Source of the DNA: Candidatus Peregrinibacteria bacterium
GTDB taxonomy: Bacteria; Patescibacteriota; Gracilibacteria; UBA1369; LOWO2-01-FULL-3
Assembly: GCA_003566255.1 (NCBI GenBank)
Contig: PXEC01000103.1
Location: 1 to 9,380, forward strand
Direction: 5' to 3'
Length of the DNA: 9,380 nt
The position numbers were made by a program, and so were the translations under genes. Under the pieces are notes generated by a model that was not told where the DNA came from, ran no database searches, and worked only from the letters and a program-made list of their open reading frames with translations. Below are positions 1 through 5,036 of this stretch, piece by piece. Each line of letters begins with the position of its first letter. Position 1 is the stretch's first letter.

Positions 1-120
1 GGCTGCCGCCGCCGCTTCATCCTCAACTATTTCGACGAGAAATTCCCTCAAAAAAACTGCGCCTCCTGCGATACTTGCAAAAAACCCTCTCCTTTGGATT
101 TTTTTCGATTGAAAAAATAA
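1..120 (+). CDS. recQ: RecQ-type ATP-dependent DNA helicase, C-terminal fragment
   Basis: This is the 3' end of a gene that begins before the window: 39 residues in frame 1, ending at TAA 118-120. It shows the zinc-binding signature of RecQ helicases. A Cys followed by Arg-rich residues (CRRRF) leads to NYFDE, and 18 residues later comes a C-x2-C-x2-C cluster (CASCDTC, Cys at fragment residues 20, 23 and 26). This matches the four zinc-binding Cys of the RecQ-Ct domain. RecQ unwinds DNA 3'-5' in recombination and repair. The protein stops 13 residues after the last Cys, so the winged-helix and HRDC domains found in E. coli RecQ are absent. The stop codon overlaps the -35 region of the next operon. 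Helicase motifs lie outside the window, so the family call rests on the zinc motif alone. Confidence 0.75.
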   Translation, partial: GCRRRFILNYFDEKFPQKNCASCDTCKKPSPLDFFRLKK

Positions 121-137
121 CAAATCTTCGTTACAAT
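109..137 (+). promoter_or_regulatory. Sigma70-like promoter of the AbrB/RelE module
   Basis: A -35 box TTGAAA (109-114) and a -10 box TACAAT (132-137) are separated by exactly 17 bp. The expected start is near 144, giving a leader of about 24 nt. The -35 box lies inside the last codons of the helicase gene, so the module is transcribed from within its neighbour's 3' end. Confidence 0.55.
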
Positions 138-148
138 ATTTATATAAA

Positions 149-163
149 ATACATAATTTGTAT
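149..163. promoter_or_regulatory. Possible autoregulatory operator of the AbrB-type antitoxin
   Basis: An inverted repeat ATACA-N5-TGTAT lies between the predicted transcription start and the antitoxin ATG. Antitoxins with AbrB folds usually repress their own operon through AT-rich inverted repeats here. The arms are only 5 bp in very AT-rich DNA, so chance is a real alternative. Confidence 0.3.
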
Positions 164-167
164 AATC

Positions 168-416
168 ATGCAAAATATAACCGCGGCAAAAATATTCGGA
201 ACGGGACAGATAACATTGCCAAAAAAATGGAGGGAAAAAGTGGGAGCCAAAAACGTGATAATAGAGGAAGTTCCTCAAGGGCTGATAATAAAACCGTTAG
301 TCCCCACACTCTACTACGAAAACGATGAAGACAATTTCGGCATAAATTTCCCAACGGGAATAGAAGCAAAAAAACTGGCAAAAGAATTGAAGAAAGCAAA
401 TGAAGGATTATCTTAA
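168..416 (+). CDS. AbrB/MazE/SpoVT-family antitoxin
   Basis: An 82-residue DNA-binding antitoxin. Residues 5-38 hold the swapped-hairpin AbrB signature: KIFGTGQITLPKKWREKVG, then a V-I-I-E-E strand and G-L-I-I-K-P. The C-terminal half is charged and helical (EAKKLAKELKKANEG), as expected for a toxin-wrapping tail. By family it should dimerise, bind the operon promoter and neutralise the toxin encoded next. An upstream in-frame ATG at 75 was rejected: it lies inside the helicase gene, ahead of the promoter, and adds residues unlike the family. The chosen ATG has no Shine-Dalgarno sequence. The last 17 nt overlap the toxin gene, implying translational coupling. Confidence 0.85.
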   Translation: MQNITAAKIFGTGQITLPKKWREKVGAKNVIIEEVPQGLIIKPLVPTLYYENDEDNFGINFPTGIEAKKLAKELKKANEGLS

Positions 417-639
417 ATTTCTAAAAAGACTTCCCAAAAAGCATCGTCTTCAACTCATAAAAACGGTTGAGGCGATAGCCGCGGGGGAGTTGAGCAACTT
501 AGACATCAAGCAACTGGACAAAGACCACAAGGTCCACCGTTGCAGAGTGGGGAAAATCAGAATTCTTTTTCAAAAAAGAGGAGAAAAAAATTTTATATTG
601 GACATCGGTTTCCGCGGAGATATTTACAAGAATTTATAA
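400..639 (+). CDS. RelE/ParE-superfamily toxin paired with the AbrB-type antitoxin
   Basis: A 79-residue basic protein, typical in size for RelE-like toxins. Residues 1-35 form the amphipathic helical part (YLKFLKRLPKKHRLQL and following). The characteristic core is HRCRVGKIRILFQ around residues 46-58, matching the R-x-R-V-G-x-x-R-I-x-F strand of RelE family ribonucleases, followed by ILDIGFRGDIY, the usual final strand. RelE toxins cleave mRNA on the ribosome, while some relatives (ParE) poison gyrase; the sequence does not decide which applies here. It starts inside the antitoxin gene with a 17-nt overlap, and its end overlaps the convergent membrane-protein gene by 6 nt. An AbrB-fold antitoxin with a RelE toxin is a mixed pairing compared with the classical MazE-MazF and RelB-RelE sets. 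Confidence 0.82.
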   Translation: MKDYLKFLKRLPKKHRLQLIKTVEAIAAGELSNLDIKQLDKDHKVHRCRVGKIRILFQKRGEKNFILDIGFRGDIYKNL

Positions 640-1290
640 AAGCTTCCCGATCGTCAAAATTATCAACATCCCCAAGCTGTGAAAGAAATACGCCAAAACC
701 ATGAATTTCTTTGCGGAAATTTTCCTCAGACCTGCCATCATCGTAACTCCCACCTCCGTGGGCAAAGGAGAAGAAATCAAAAAACAAGCTATTGCGGGAA
801 ACACATATTTATAAAACCGCCCGAATAAATTTCTGAATTTGTGAACTATGGATTTTACAAATCTTTCTTCTTTCAGCTTCCTGATTTCTCCAATAAACGA
901 ATGTCTTACAAAATTAAAGATCAACAAATCACTTAACAGCGCGCCAAATCCACCGATCAAAACCGCCACGAACAGATGTTGTTCTTTAGCCAAAAGCAGA
1001 AGAACCGCCGTGGCAGGAGCCGCGGTAAAGCCGTAAGCATAAAAAACTCCGGCAAAAAACGTCCCCACATACCCCAGAGAAAGAATAAAATTATTGAATG
1101 CTTCGTACGTATTGGCTTCATAAAAAAGAAATATCGCCGCGACCACCGTAACCGCGAACAAAGTCAATTTGGGGTATTTTATTTTGGAGGAAATCCTTTC
1201 CGCTATCCCCCCGGGAGCAAGACGCCCATAGGTTTGATCAATACGTTCACAAGAATTTTCTTTTACTTTCGTGTTTTCATAATCACTCAT
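634..1290 (-). CDS. Polytopic membrane protein, possibly a divergent DedA/VTT-like protein
   Basis: A 218-residue integral membrane protein. After a polar 40-residue N-terminal segment, hydrophobic stretches lie near residues 42-58, 66-101 (two segments around a Y-A-Y-G-F-T-A-A-P turn), 107-128, 161-182 and 196-216. A basic loop (residues 129-158, rich in R and K) separates the halves. The segment ISSPLPTEVGVTMMAGL (172-188), with paired small residues and Pro ahead of a last helix, resembles the re-entrant motif of DedA/SNARE-associated (VTT) proteins, but the canonical Arg of that family is not clear. The role is therefore unknown; lipid scrambling or small-molecule transport are only possibilities. 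No cleavable signal peptide or Shine-Dalgarno site is seen. The gene is divergent from the glycoside hydrolase and convergent with the toxin gene. Confidence 0.7.
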   Translation of the reverse strand: MSDYENTKVKENSCERIDQTYGRLAPGGIAERISSKIKYPKLTLFAVTVVAAIFLFYEANTYEAFNNFILSLGYVGTFFAGVFYAYGFTAAPATAVLLLLAKEQHLFVAVLIGGFGALLSDLLIFNFVRHSFIGEIRKLKEERFVKSIVHKFRNLFGRFYKYVFPAIACFLISSPLPTEVGVTMMAGLRKISAKKFMVLAYFFHSLGMLIILTIGKLL

Positions 1291-1371
1291 AACTGTATTT
1301 TGTTTTTATTTTTGAAGCGTCTCGGAGCGGTCGGAGCCGGCGTGGAAAGGCAAGCTTGACAACTCACACAA

Positions 1372-1380
1372 ATTATACCA
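1372..1380 (-). promoter_or_regulatory. Extended -10 promoter for the membrane-protein gene
   Basis: On the minus strand TGGTATAAT is a perfect -10 box with the upstream TGn extension. No good -35 box is present, as is usual for extended -10 promoters. It would give a leader of about 75 nt before the ATG at 1290. Confidence 0.35.
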
Positions 1381-1409
1381 CAAAATCTCTTAAACAGTAA
1401 GAGTTTTAT

Positions 1410-1418
1410 TGGTATATT
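1410..1418 (+). promoter_or_regulatory. Extended -10 promoter for the glycoside hydrolase gene
   Basis: TGGTATATT forms a TGn-extended -10 element whose last base is 8 nt before the ATG at 1427. Transcription would start at or just before the ATG, giving a leaderless or nearly leaderless mRNA. The -35 region, TTAAAC at 1390-1395 with 17-bp spacing, is weak. Confidence 0.42.
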
Positions 1419-1426
1419 GTTTCGCG

Positions 1427-3247
1427 ATGGAACAATTGCCCATAAAAGATTACTTCTTAATCGGAGATCTTCACTCCGCCGCGCTGGTTTCCAAAAAAGC
1501 CTCTATTCAATGGCTTTGCTGGCCTCACTTTGATTCACAGGCGCTTTTTGCTTCATTGATGGGAAAGGAAGCCGGAGAGTTTTCCATAATTGCGGATGGG
1601 TACAAAAGTAAGGCGAAATATCGGGAGAACACGGCAATTGTTGATTTTTATTTTCGCGGGCAAAGTGAAAAAGGCGAAGAGAAAGAGTTCAAGTTAAGCG
1701 ACTTCATGGCGCCCGGGAACGGAAAAGTTAAGCACGGACACTTCCTGATAAGGAAATTCACAGGGCTGAAAGGAGATCATAAAATCAAATTACATTTCAA
1801 CCCAAAGCCGAATTTCGGAAAGAACATCATAGAGATGCGTAAGGAAGGGGAAAATAAAATAACTTTCGATGAGGACGAAACGGACAATCACGTTACTCTG
1901 CATTTGCCGGAGGGGTCCGAAATTTCCAAAGACCTGAAAACGATAATATTCGATCTTGAAGAAGGAGAAGAAAAACGCGTTCTCTTGGAATACTGCGTGG
2001 AAAGAAAATCCTGCTACAAAAACGGCGATGATTTTGAAAAAAAGACGGAAGAATTTTGGGAACAGTGGCTGGAAAAAGGAGATTTTAAGAGTGTTACTTC
2101 CGGAAGCGTGGAAACCGAAAAACTCGCAAGATCCGCAATCACTCTGAAATTAATGCAATTCCAGCCAACCGGGGCGCTAATCGCCGCGCCAACAACTTCT
2201 TTGCCGGAAGTGATGGGAGGAGAGAGAAACTGGGATTATCGCTTTACTTGGATCCGTGACGGAACCTTTATTTTATACGGACTTTATTTGTTGGGATACA
2301 CGGAGGAAGCTCAAAAATTCTTTGAGTACATAGAAAGATGCGCGGAAGAATGCGAGGATCAGCAACATGCCATAAAGCTTTTATACACAATTGAGGGGAA
2401 ACCGGTCCCGGAGGAACACACTCTTGAACATCTGGAGGGATACAGGAATTCGTATCCGGTAAGAATAGGGAATGAAGCGAAGGACCAATTTCAGCTTGAT
2501 GTTTACGGAGGACTTATAGACGCATACTATTTCGCGACAAAACACGATTCTTTGGATTCGGAAATAAACAAAAGCCTTATTCTCACACTCGCGGAAAAAA
2601 TAGAAAAGCATTGGAAAAGCAAGGACCACGGCATTTGGGAAGTAAGAGACGGTTTTAGTCATTACACTTACAGCAAAGTTGTTTCGTGGATGGGAATAAA
2701 CCGTCTTCTCAGGATGAAGGAAAGACTGAAACTCAGCGATGAACAAATTGATCATTATGAAAAACTGGAGAAAGAAATTTATGATTGGACATGGGAAAAC
2801 TGCTACGACGAAAAGAAGAAAATTTTTAGGCAACATACGGAAACCGACGCACAGGACGCGACCAGTTTTCTGTTTGTGCTGCTTCAATTTTTAAACAGGA
2901 ACGATCCCAGAGCCAAAGAAATCGTTAAAAATGCGTATGAAGAACTGGTGGAAAACGATGTTTTTATATACAGATACAAGAATAACGATGGAATGAAAGG
3001 ACGGGAAGGGGCGTTTCTGCTTTGCAGTTTTTGGATGATCTCCGCGATGTCCGAGATAGGGGAACTTGAAAGGGCGGAAAGATACCTTCAAAAATTGGAG
3101 GATTATTTTGACAAAAGCGGATTGCTCCCGGAAGAGATAGACGCAAAAACCGGTGAATATCTTGGGAATTTTCCCCAAGCCTTTTCACATTTGGGATACA
3201 TCGCTTGCTTGCGTTACATTGAAAAAGGAAGACGAAGAGCCAAATAA
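1427..3247 (+). CDS. Glycoside hydrolase family 15 protein (glucoamylase/trehalase type)
   Basis: A 606-residue hydrolase that releases glucose from alpha-glucans or trehalose by inversion. The N-terminus (LPIKDYFLIGDLHSAALV, then W-L-C-W-P-H-F-D-S) is the usual opening of bacterial GH15 proteins, followed by a beta-sandwich domain. The (alpha/alpha)6 catalytic domain begins near residue 230. It carries A-P-T-T-S-L-P-E, then GERNWDYRFTWIRD at 265-278, which is the substrate-binding signature. The predicted general acid is Glu405 in GIWEVR, and the general base is Glu569 in LLPEEID, followed by GEYLGNFPQAFSHL. All key residues are present and the length is normal. A TTG start at 1409 was rejected because it overlaps the -10 box and adds non-conserved residues. 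No signal peptide is visible, so it is probably cytoplasmic. The convergent ROK kinase gene overlaps its end by 34 nt. Substrate specificity cannot be read from the sequence. Confidence 0.93.
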   Translation: MEQLPIKDYFLIGDLHSAALVSKKASIQWLCWPHFDSQALFASLMGKEAGEFSIIADGYKSKAKYRENTAIVDFYFRGQSEKGEEKEFKLSDFMAPGNGKVKHGHFLIRKFTGLKGDHKIKLHFNPKPNFGKNIIEMRKEGENKITFDEDETDNHVTLHLPEGSEISKDLKTIIFDLEEGEEKRVLLEYCVERKSCYKNGDDFEKKTEEFWEQWLEKGDFKSVTSGSVETEKLARSAITLKLMQFQPTGALIAAPTTSLPEVMGGERNWDYRFTWIRDGTFILYGLYLLGYTEEAQKFFEYIERCAEECEDQQHAIKLLYTIEGKPVPEEHTLEHLEGYRNSYPVRIGNEAKDQFQLDVYGGLIDAYYFATKHDSLDSEINKSLILTLAEKIEKHWKSKDHGIWEVRDGFSHYTYSKVVSWMGINRLLRMKERLKLSDEQIDHYEKLEKEIYDWTWENCYDEKKKIFRQHTETDAQDATSFLFVLLQFLNRNDPRAKEIVKNAYEELVENDVFIYRYKNNDGMKGREGAFLLCSFWMISAMSEIGELERAERYLQKLEDYFDKSGLLPEEIDAKTGEYLGNFPQAFSHLGYIACLRYIEKGRRRAK

Positions 3248-4104
3248 GCCGCGCCCAAAGTTCCCGCGCCGGAGATTTTTGTCCTTTCTATTTTTATGCT
3301 GTTAGCTTCATCAAAACCCTCTTCTTTCAAAACTTTCCTCATAGATTCTTCCATAAAAGGAAACGCGCGTGAGGTCGCCCCGCCCAGAACAATGAATTCC
3401 GGATTAAAGCAAAGAATAAGATTCAAAATACCGACTCCAAAGTCATGTCCCACTTGTCTGTAAAGCTCCAAAGCCTCGGGGTCTTTATTAAGGGCCATTT
3501 CATGGATTTCTCTGGAAGAAAAGGATTTTCCGTAAGATTCCCGGAATCTTCGCGCTACCGCCGTGCCGGAACACAGATTTTCAAGGCTCAGGTTGTTTTG
3601 CTTATCCAAAATCATGTGCCCGAATTCTCCGGCAACACCGTCCCTGCTTTTAATAAGTTCGTTATTTATTATAATCGCGCCTCCTATTCCGGTTCCCATC
3701 GTTATTCCCAGTAAATCTTTGTAATTCTTCCCCTCTCCAAAAACTTTTTCGGCCATCAGAAAACAGTTCACATCATTTGTGACGATAACAGGAAGTTTAA
3801 TATCGTGCTCCAGCTTCCCGGCGATATCAAAATTCTCCGAATCGGGTATATTCGGCATCTCAAGAGGAATTCCGTTAGATGGAACAGGTCCCGGCACACC
3901 GATTCCAACCGCGCTTACGCCCTCGTCCAAAAAGCTCTTTACCAGAGCCAACAAATCTTTATATACGGACGGCAACCCTCTCTCCGCTTCGGTATTTATT
4001 TTTTCCGCCCTCAGAATTTCAAATTCACATGAATCCTCGCCACTAAACTCATAAAGCACCGCCTTAATCTTAGTCCCCCCCAGATCTATTCCAAGAACTT
4101 TCAT
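3214..4104 (-). CDS. ROK-family sugar kinase (glucokinase-like) without the zinc loop
   Basis: A 296-residue kinase of the ROK/ASKHA fold. Residues 4-14 (LGIDLGGTKIK) are the phosphate-1 loop. GIGVPGPV (67-74) precedes the sugar site, and Asp111 in TNDVNCF is the expected catalytic base. GTGIGGAIIINN (137-148) is the second phosphate motif, EFGH (160-163) contacts sugar, and GGATSR (241-246) is near the adenine site. ROK proteins normally continue with C-x-C-G-x2-G-C-x-E, a structural zinc site. Here only a short linker follows (residues 164-178), keeping the Glu (Glu175 in LSLENLCSG) but not the Cys set. By family it phosphorylates glucose or a related hexose or amino sugar with ATP, which fits the convergent hydrolase. 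The start may be the adjacent ATG at 4107. Longer starts run through the -10 box and are unlikely. Confidence 0.88.
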   Translation of the reverse strand: MKVLGIDLGGTKIKAVLYEFSGEDSCEFEILRAEKINTEAERGLPSVYKDLLALVKSFLDEGVSAVGIGVPGPVPSNGIPLEMPNIPDSENFDIAGKLEHDIKLPVIVTNDVNCFLMAEKVFGEGKNYKDLLGITMGTGIGGAIIINNELIKSRDGVAGEFGHMILDKQNNLSLENLCSGTAVARRFRESYGKSFSSREIHEMALNKDPEALELYRQVGHDFGVGILNLILCFNPEFIVLGGATSRAFPFMEESMRKVLKEEGFDEANSIKIERTKISGAGTLGAAYLALRLPFSM

Positions 4105-4114
4105 CATCGCCGCC

Positions 4115-4143
4115 ATTCTATCACAAAATGGGGTCAGGTACAA
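4115..4143 (-). promoter_or_regulatory. Promoter of the ROK kinase gene, seated in a repeat
   Basis: On the minus strand a weak -35 box TTGTAC (4138-4143) and a -10 box TAGAAT (4115-4120) have a 17-bp spacer. The -10 box ends 7 nt before the ATG at 4107, so the transcript should begin at or beside the start codon. The -35 box is contributed by the 23-bp repeat at 4125-4147. Confidence 0.5.
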
Positions 4144-4147
4144 TTTT
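4125..4147 (+). repeat. Copy 1 of a 23-bp intergenic repeat
   Basis: The core AAAATGGGGTCAGGTAC (4125-4141) recurs exactly at 4180-4196. With the following AATTTT it matches the reverse complement of 4977-4999 at 22 of 23 positions. It lies just upstream of the ROK gene. Short GGGGTCAGGT-type repeats are common between genes in many bacteria and are sometimes moved by REP-associated tyrosine transposases; no transposase is in this window. Confidence 0.8.
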
Positions 4148-4179
4148 GCGCCCACTATTTTTGGCTGCCGCAAGCTACG

Positions 4180-4196
4180 AAAATGGGGTCAGGTAC
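4180..4196 (+). repeat. Copy 2 of the intergenic repeat, direct orientation
   Basis: An exact 17-bp copy of the core, 55 bp after copy 1, ending 5 nt before the toxin stop codon at 4202. The bases after the core differ from copies 1 and 3, which marks the core boundary. Confidence 0.8.
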
Positions 4197-4201
4197 CTTT
4201 T

Positions 4202-4471
4202 TTACGCTTCGTAAATCGCGTGCACCCCGACACTTACAAACAAAACAACACCGTCCTCCATCGGCTTAAAAACAATTCTATATTTCATGTCGATTGAAAT
4301 ACTCCAGAGCCCGTCCAATTTTCCCTTCAATTTATGAAGTCGCAAAGACGGATGAAAAGGGTTATCGCGAAAAATCTTTTCTTTCTTGCACGCCTTCAGC
4401 CGAACGGACTTGGGAAGCCCACAAAACTGTGCTTCAAACACATCATCATAATGAATTTCTTTTACCCTCAT
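4202..4471 (-). CDS. RelE/YafQ-like toxin of the RHH module
   Basis: An 89-residue basic protein. The middle part, NPFHPSLRLHKLKGKLDGLW (residues 37-56), followed by SISIDMKYRIVF, is the hallmark of RelE/StbE/YafQ-type mRNA interferases: a His-Pro-Ser-Leu turn, a basic L-K-G loop and the strand ending in Y-R-I-x-F. The C-terminal VSVGVHAIYEA carries the conserved His close to the end. It should cleave mRNA in translating ribosomes. The ATG follows the antitoxin stop codon after only 5 nt, so the two are co-transcribed from the promoter at 4731-4759. The function call rests on family resemblance; the exact target is not visible. Confidence 0.85.
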   Translation of the reverse strand: MRVKEIHYDDVFEAQFCGLPKSVRLKACKKEKIFRDNPFHPSLRLHKLKGKLDGLWSISIDMKYRIVFKPMEDGVVLFVSVGVHAIYEA

Positions 4472-4476
4472 AAAAA

Positions 4477-4704
4477 TTACTGCATAAGGTCGGCCAAGGA
4501 TTTCAGTTTTTTTGTCTTTCCGGACTTGTATTTTTTCTCCGCGATTTTTGCCATTTTCGCAAGTTCCTCCTCGGAAATCATATTTTTTTCCAATTCAACA
4601 ACACGAAGAATATAAGAGCTTGTACTCTGATTTGTTTTCTTCGCCCTTTCTTCAATTTCTTTCTTTTTTTCGGGCGATAATGAAATACTTAGAACCGATC
4701 GCAT
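4477..4704 (-). CDS. Ribbon-helix-helix antitoxin
   Basis: A 75-residue protein. MRSVLSISLSPEKKKEIEERAKKTNQSTSSYILRVV (residues 1-36 approximately) has the layout of CopG/Arc/MetJ ribbon-helix-helix proteins: a beta-strand with alternating residues that reads DNA, a first helix rich in K and E, a short N-Q-S-T-S turn and a second helix. Residues 37-75 are charged and end in KTKKLKSLADLM, a typical toxin-binding tail. It precedes the toxin by 5 nt, and a promoter with two matching 9-bp palindromes lies upstream, consistent with autorepression. The ATG at 4704 is the only sensible start, as the strand begins immediately after it. Confidence 0.85.
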   Translation of the reverse strand: MRSVLSISLSPEKKKEIEERAKKTNQSTSSYILRVVELEKNMISEEELAKMAKIAEKKYKSGKTKKLKSLADLMQ

Positions 4705-4721
4705 ATTTTACGGTTAATAAC

Positions 4722-4741
4722 TGTACTACAACTGTATTACA
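4722..4741. promoter_or_regulatory. Double operator for the RHH antitoxin
   Basis: Two 9-bp palindromes of the form TGTAnTACA (4722-4730 and 4733-4741) sit 11 bp apart, one helical turn. They overlap the predicted -10 box, 18 nt upstream of the antitoxin ATG. Ribbon-helix-helix dimers bind such tandem short palindromes cooperatively, so this is the probable autorepression site. Confidence 0.62.
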
Positions 4742-4759
4742 CATTGCAAAAAAAGTCAA
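4731..4759 (-). promoter_or_regulatory. Promoter of the RHH/RelE-like module
   Basis: On the minus strand a -35 box TTGACT (4754-4759) and a -10 box TACAGT (4731-4736) are spaced by 17 bp. The -10 box lies inside the double operator, so repressor binding would block RNA polymerase. Confidence 0.5.
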
Positions 4760-4801
4760 CACAAAAAAACGGGACCGAGCACGGTTTTTTATAATGGAGA
4801 A

Positions 4802-4964
4802 GGATGGGGGAGGCGCATGATTTCCTGAAGAGCCATTCAGAGGAAGCAGAGCCCCGCACCTTTTTTGAAACAAAAAGGTGCGAGGGCGTCCCCTGTAACC
4901 CGCCTTTGGCGGGTGGAAGGGGGCTGTGCTCCGGCTCAAAGGAAATCATGCGCCTCCCCCATCC
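4802..4964. repeat. 163-nt inverted-repeat element with internal hairpins (MITE-like or structured RNA)
   Basis: The ends 4802-4826 and 4940-4964 are perfect 25-bp inverted copies, beginning GGATGGGGGAGGCGCATGAT on the left. Inside are an 11-bp perfect stem (4855-4865 with 4872-4882) and a 7-bp GC-rich stem with a TTT loop (4898-4904 with 4908-4914). The element is far more GC-rich than its AT-rich flanks and contains no credible gene. It may be a miniature mobile element, a REP-like repeat or a structured RNA. No clear target-site duplication was found beside the ends. Together with the operator, promoter and repeat copy 3, it accounts for the gene-free stretch 4705-5036. Confidence 0.75.
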
Positions 4965-4976
4965 CCCTAGAGTTTA

Positions 4977-4999
4977 AAAATTGTACCTGCCCCCATTTT
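4977..4999 (-). repeat. Copy 3 of the intergenic repeat, inverted
   Basis: The reverse complement reads AAAATGGGGGCAGGTAC plus AATTTT, differing from copy 1 at a single base (G for T). Its orientation relative to the YibE/F gene is the same as that of copy 1 relative to the ROK gene. Confidence 0.8.
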
Positions 5000-5027
5000 T
5001 GACGCACCCCCCCAAAAAAGCTAAAAT
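4999..5027 (+). promoter_or_regulatory. Promoter of the YibE/F-family gene
   Basis: A -35 box TTGACG (4999-5004) and a -10 box TAAAAT (5022-5027) have a 17-bp spacer with an unusual run of C then A. The -10 box ends 9 nt before the ATG at 5037, so the mRNA should be leaderless or nearly so. The -35 box starts on the last base of repeat copy 3. Confidence 0.6.
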
Positions 5028-5036
5028 CACTCCGAC

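Noticed and set aside
161..166. Perfect TATAAT box
   Set aside because: It ends 1 nt before the antitoxin ATG, so transcription would start inside the gene. The TTGAAA/TACAAT pair upstream is better placed.
976..1359. 127-codon plus-strand open frame
   Set aside because: It is antisense to the membrane-protein gene and its promoter region, and has no recognisable family features.
1356..1379. TTGACA followed by TATACC as a GH15 promoter
   Set aside because: The spacing is only 12 bp, too short for sigma70; TATAAT on the opposite strand explains the AT-rich word.
2381..2887. 168-codon minus-strand open frame
   Set aside because: It is a shadow of the GH15 gene, covering its catalytic domain in antisense.
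3445..4054. Plus-strand open frames opposite the ROK gene
   Set aside because: They are antisense shadows; the ROK frame carries all conserved motifs.
4125..4196. CRISPR-like array from the 17-bp direct repeats
   Set aside because: There are only two direct copies with one 38-nt spacer, no third unit and no cas genes. An inverted third copy points to a dispersed repeat.
4774..4790. ACCG-AGCA-CGGT followed by a T-run as a terminator
   Set aside because: The stem is only 4 bp and no upstream gene on the plus strand needs it, so it is too weak to list.
4652..4949. Two overlapping minus-strand open frames (95 and 70 codons)
   Set aside because: They run through the inverted-repeat element, the promoter and the operator of the RHH module. 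Their proteins are Pro/Arg-rich translations of repeat DNA.
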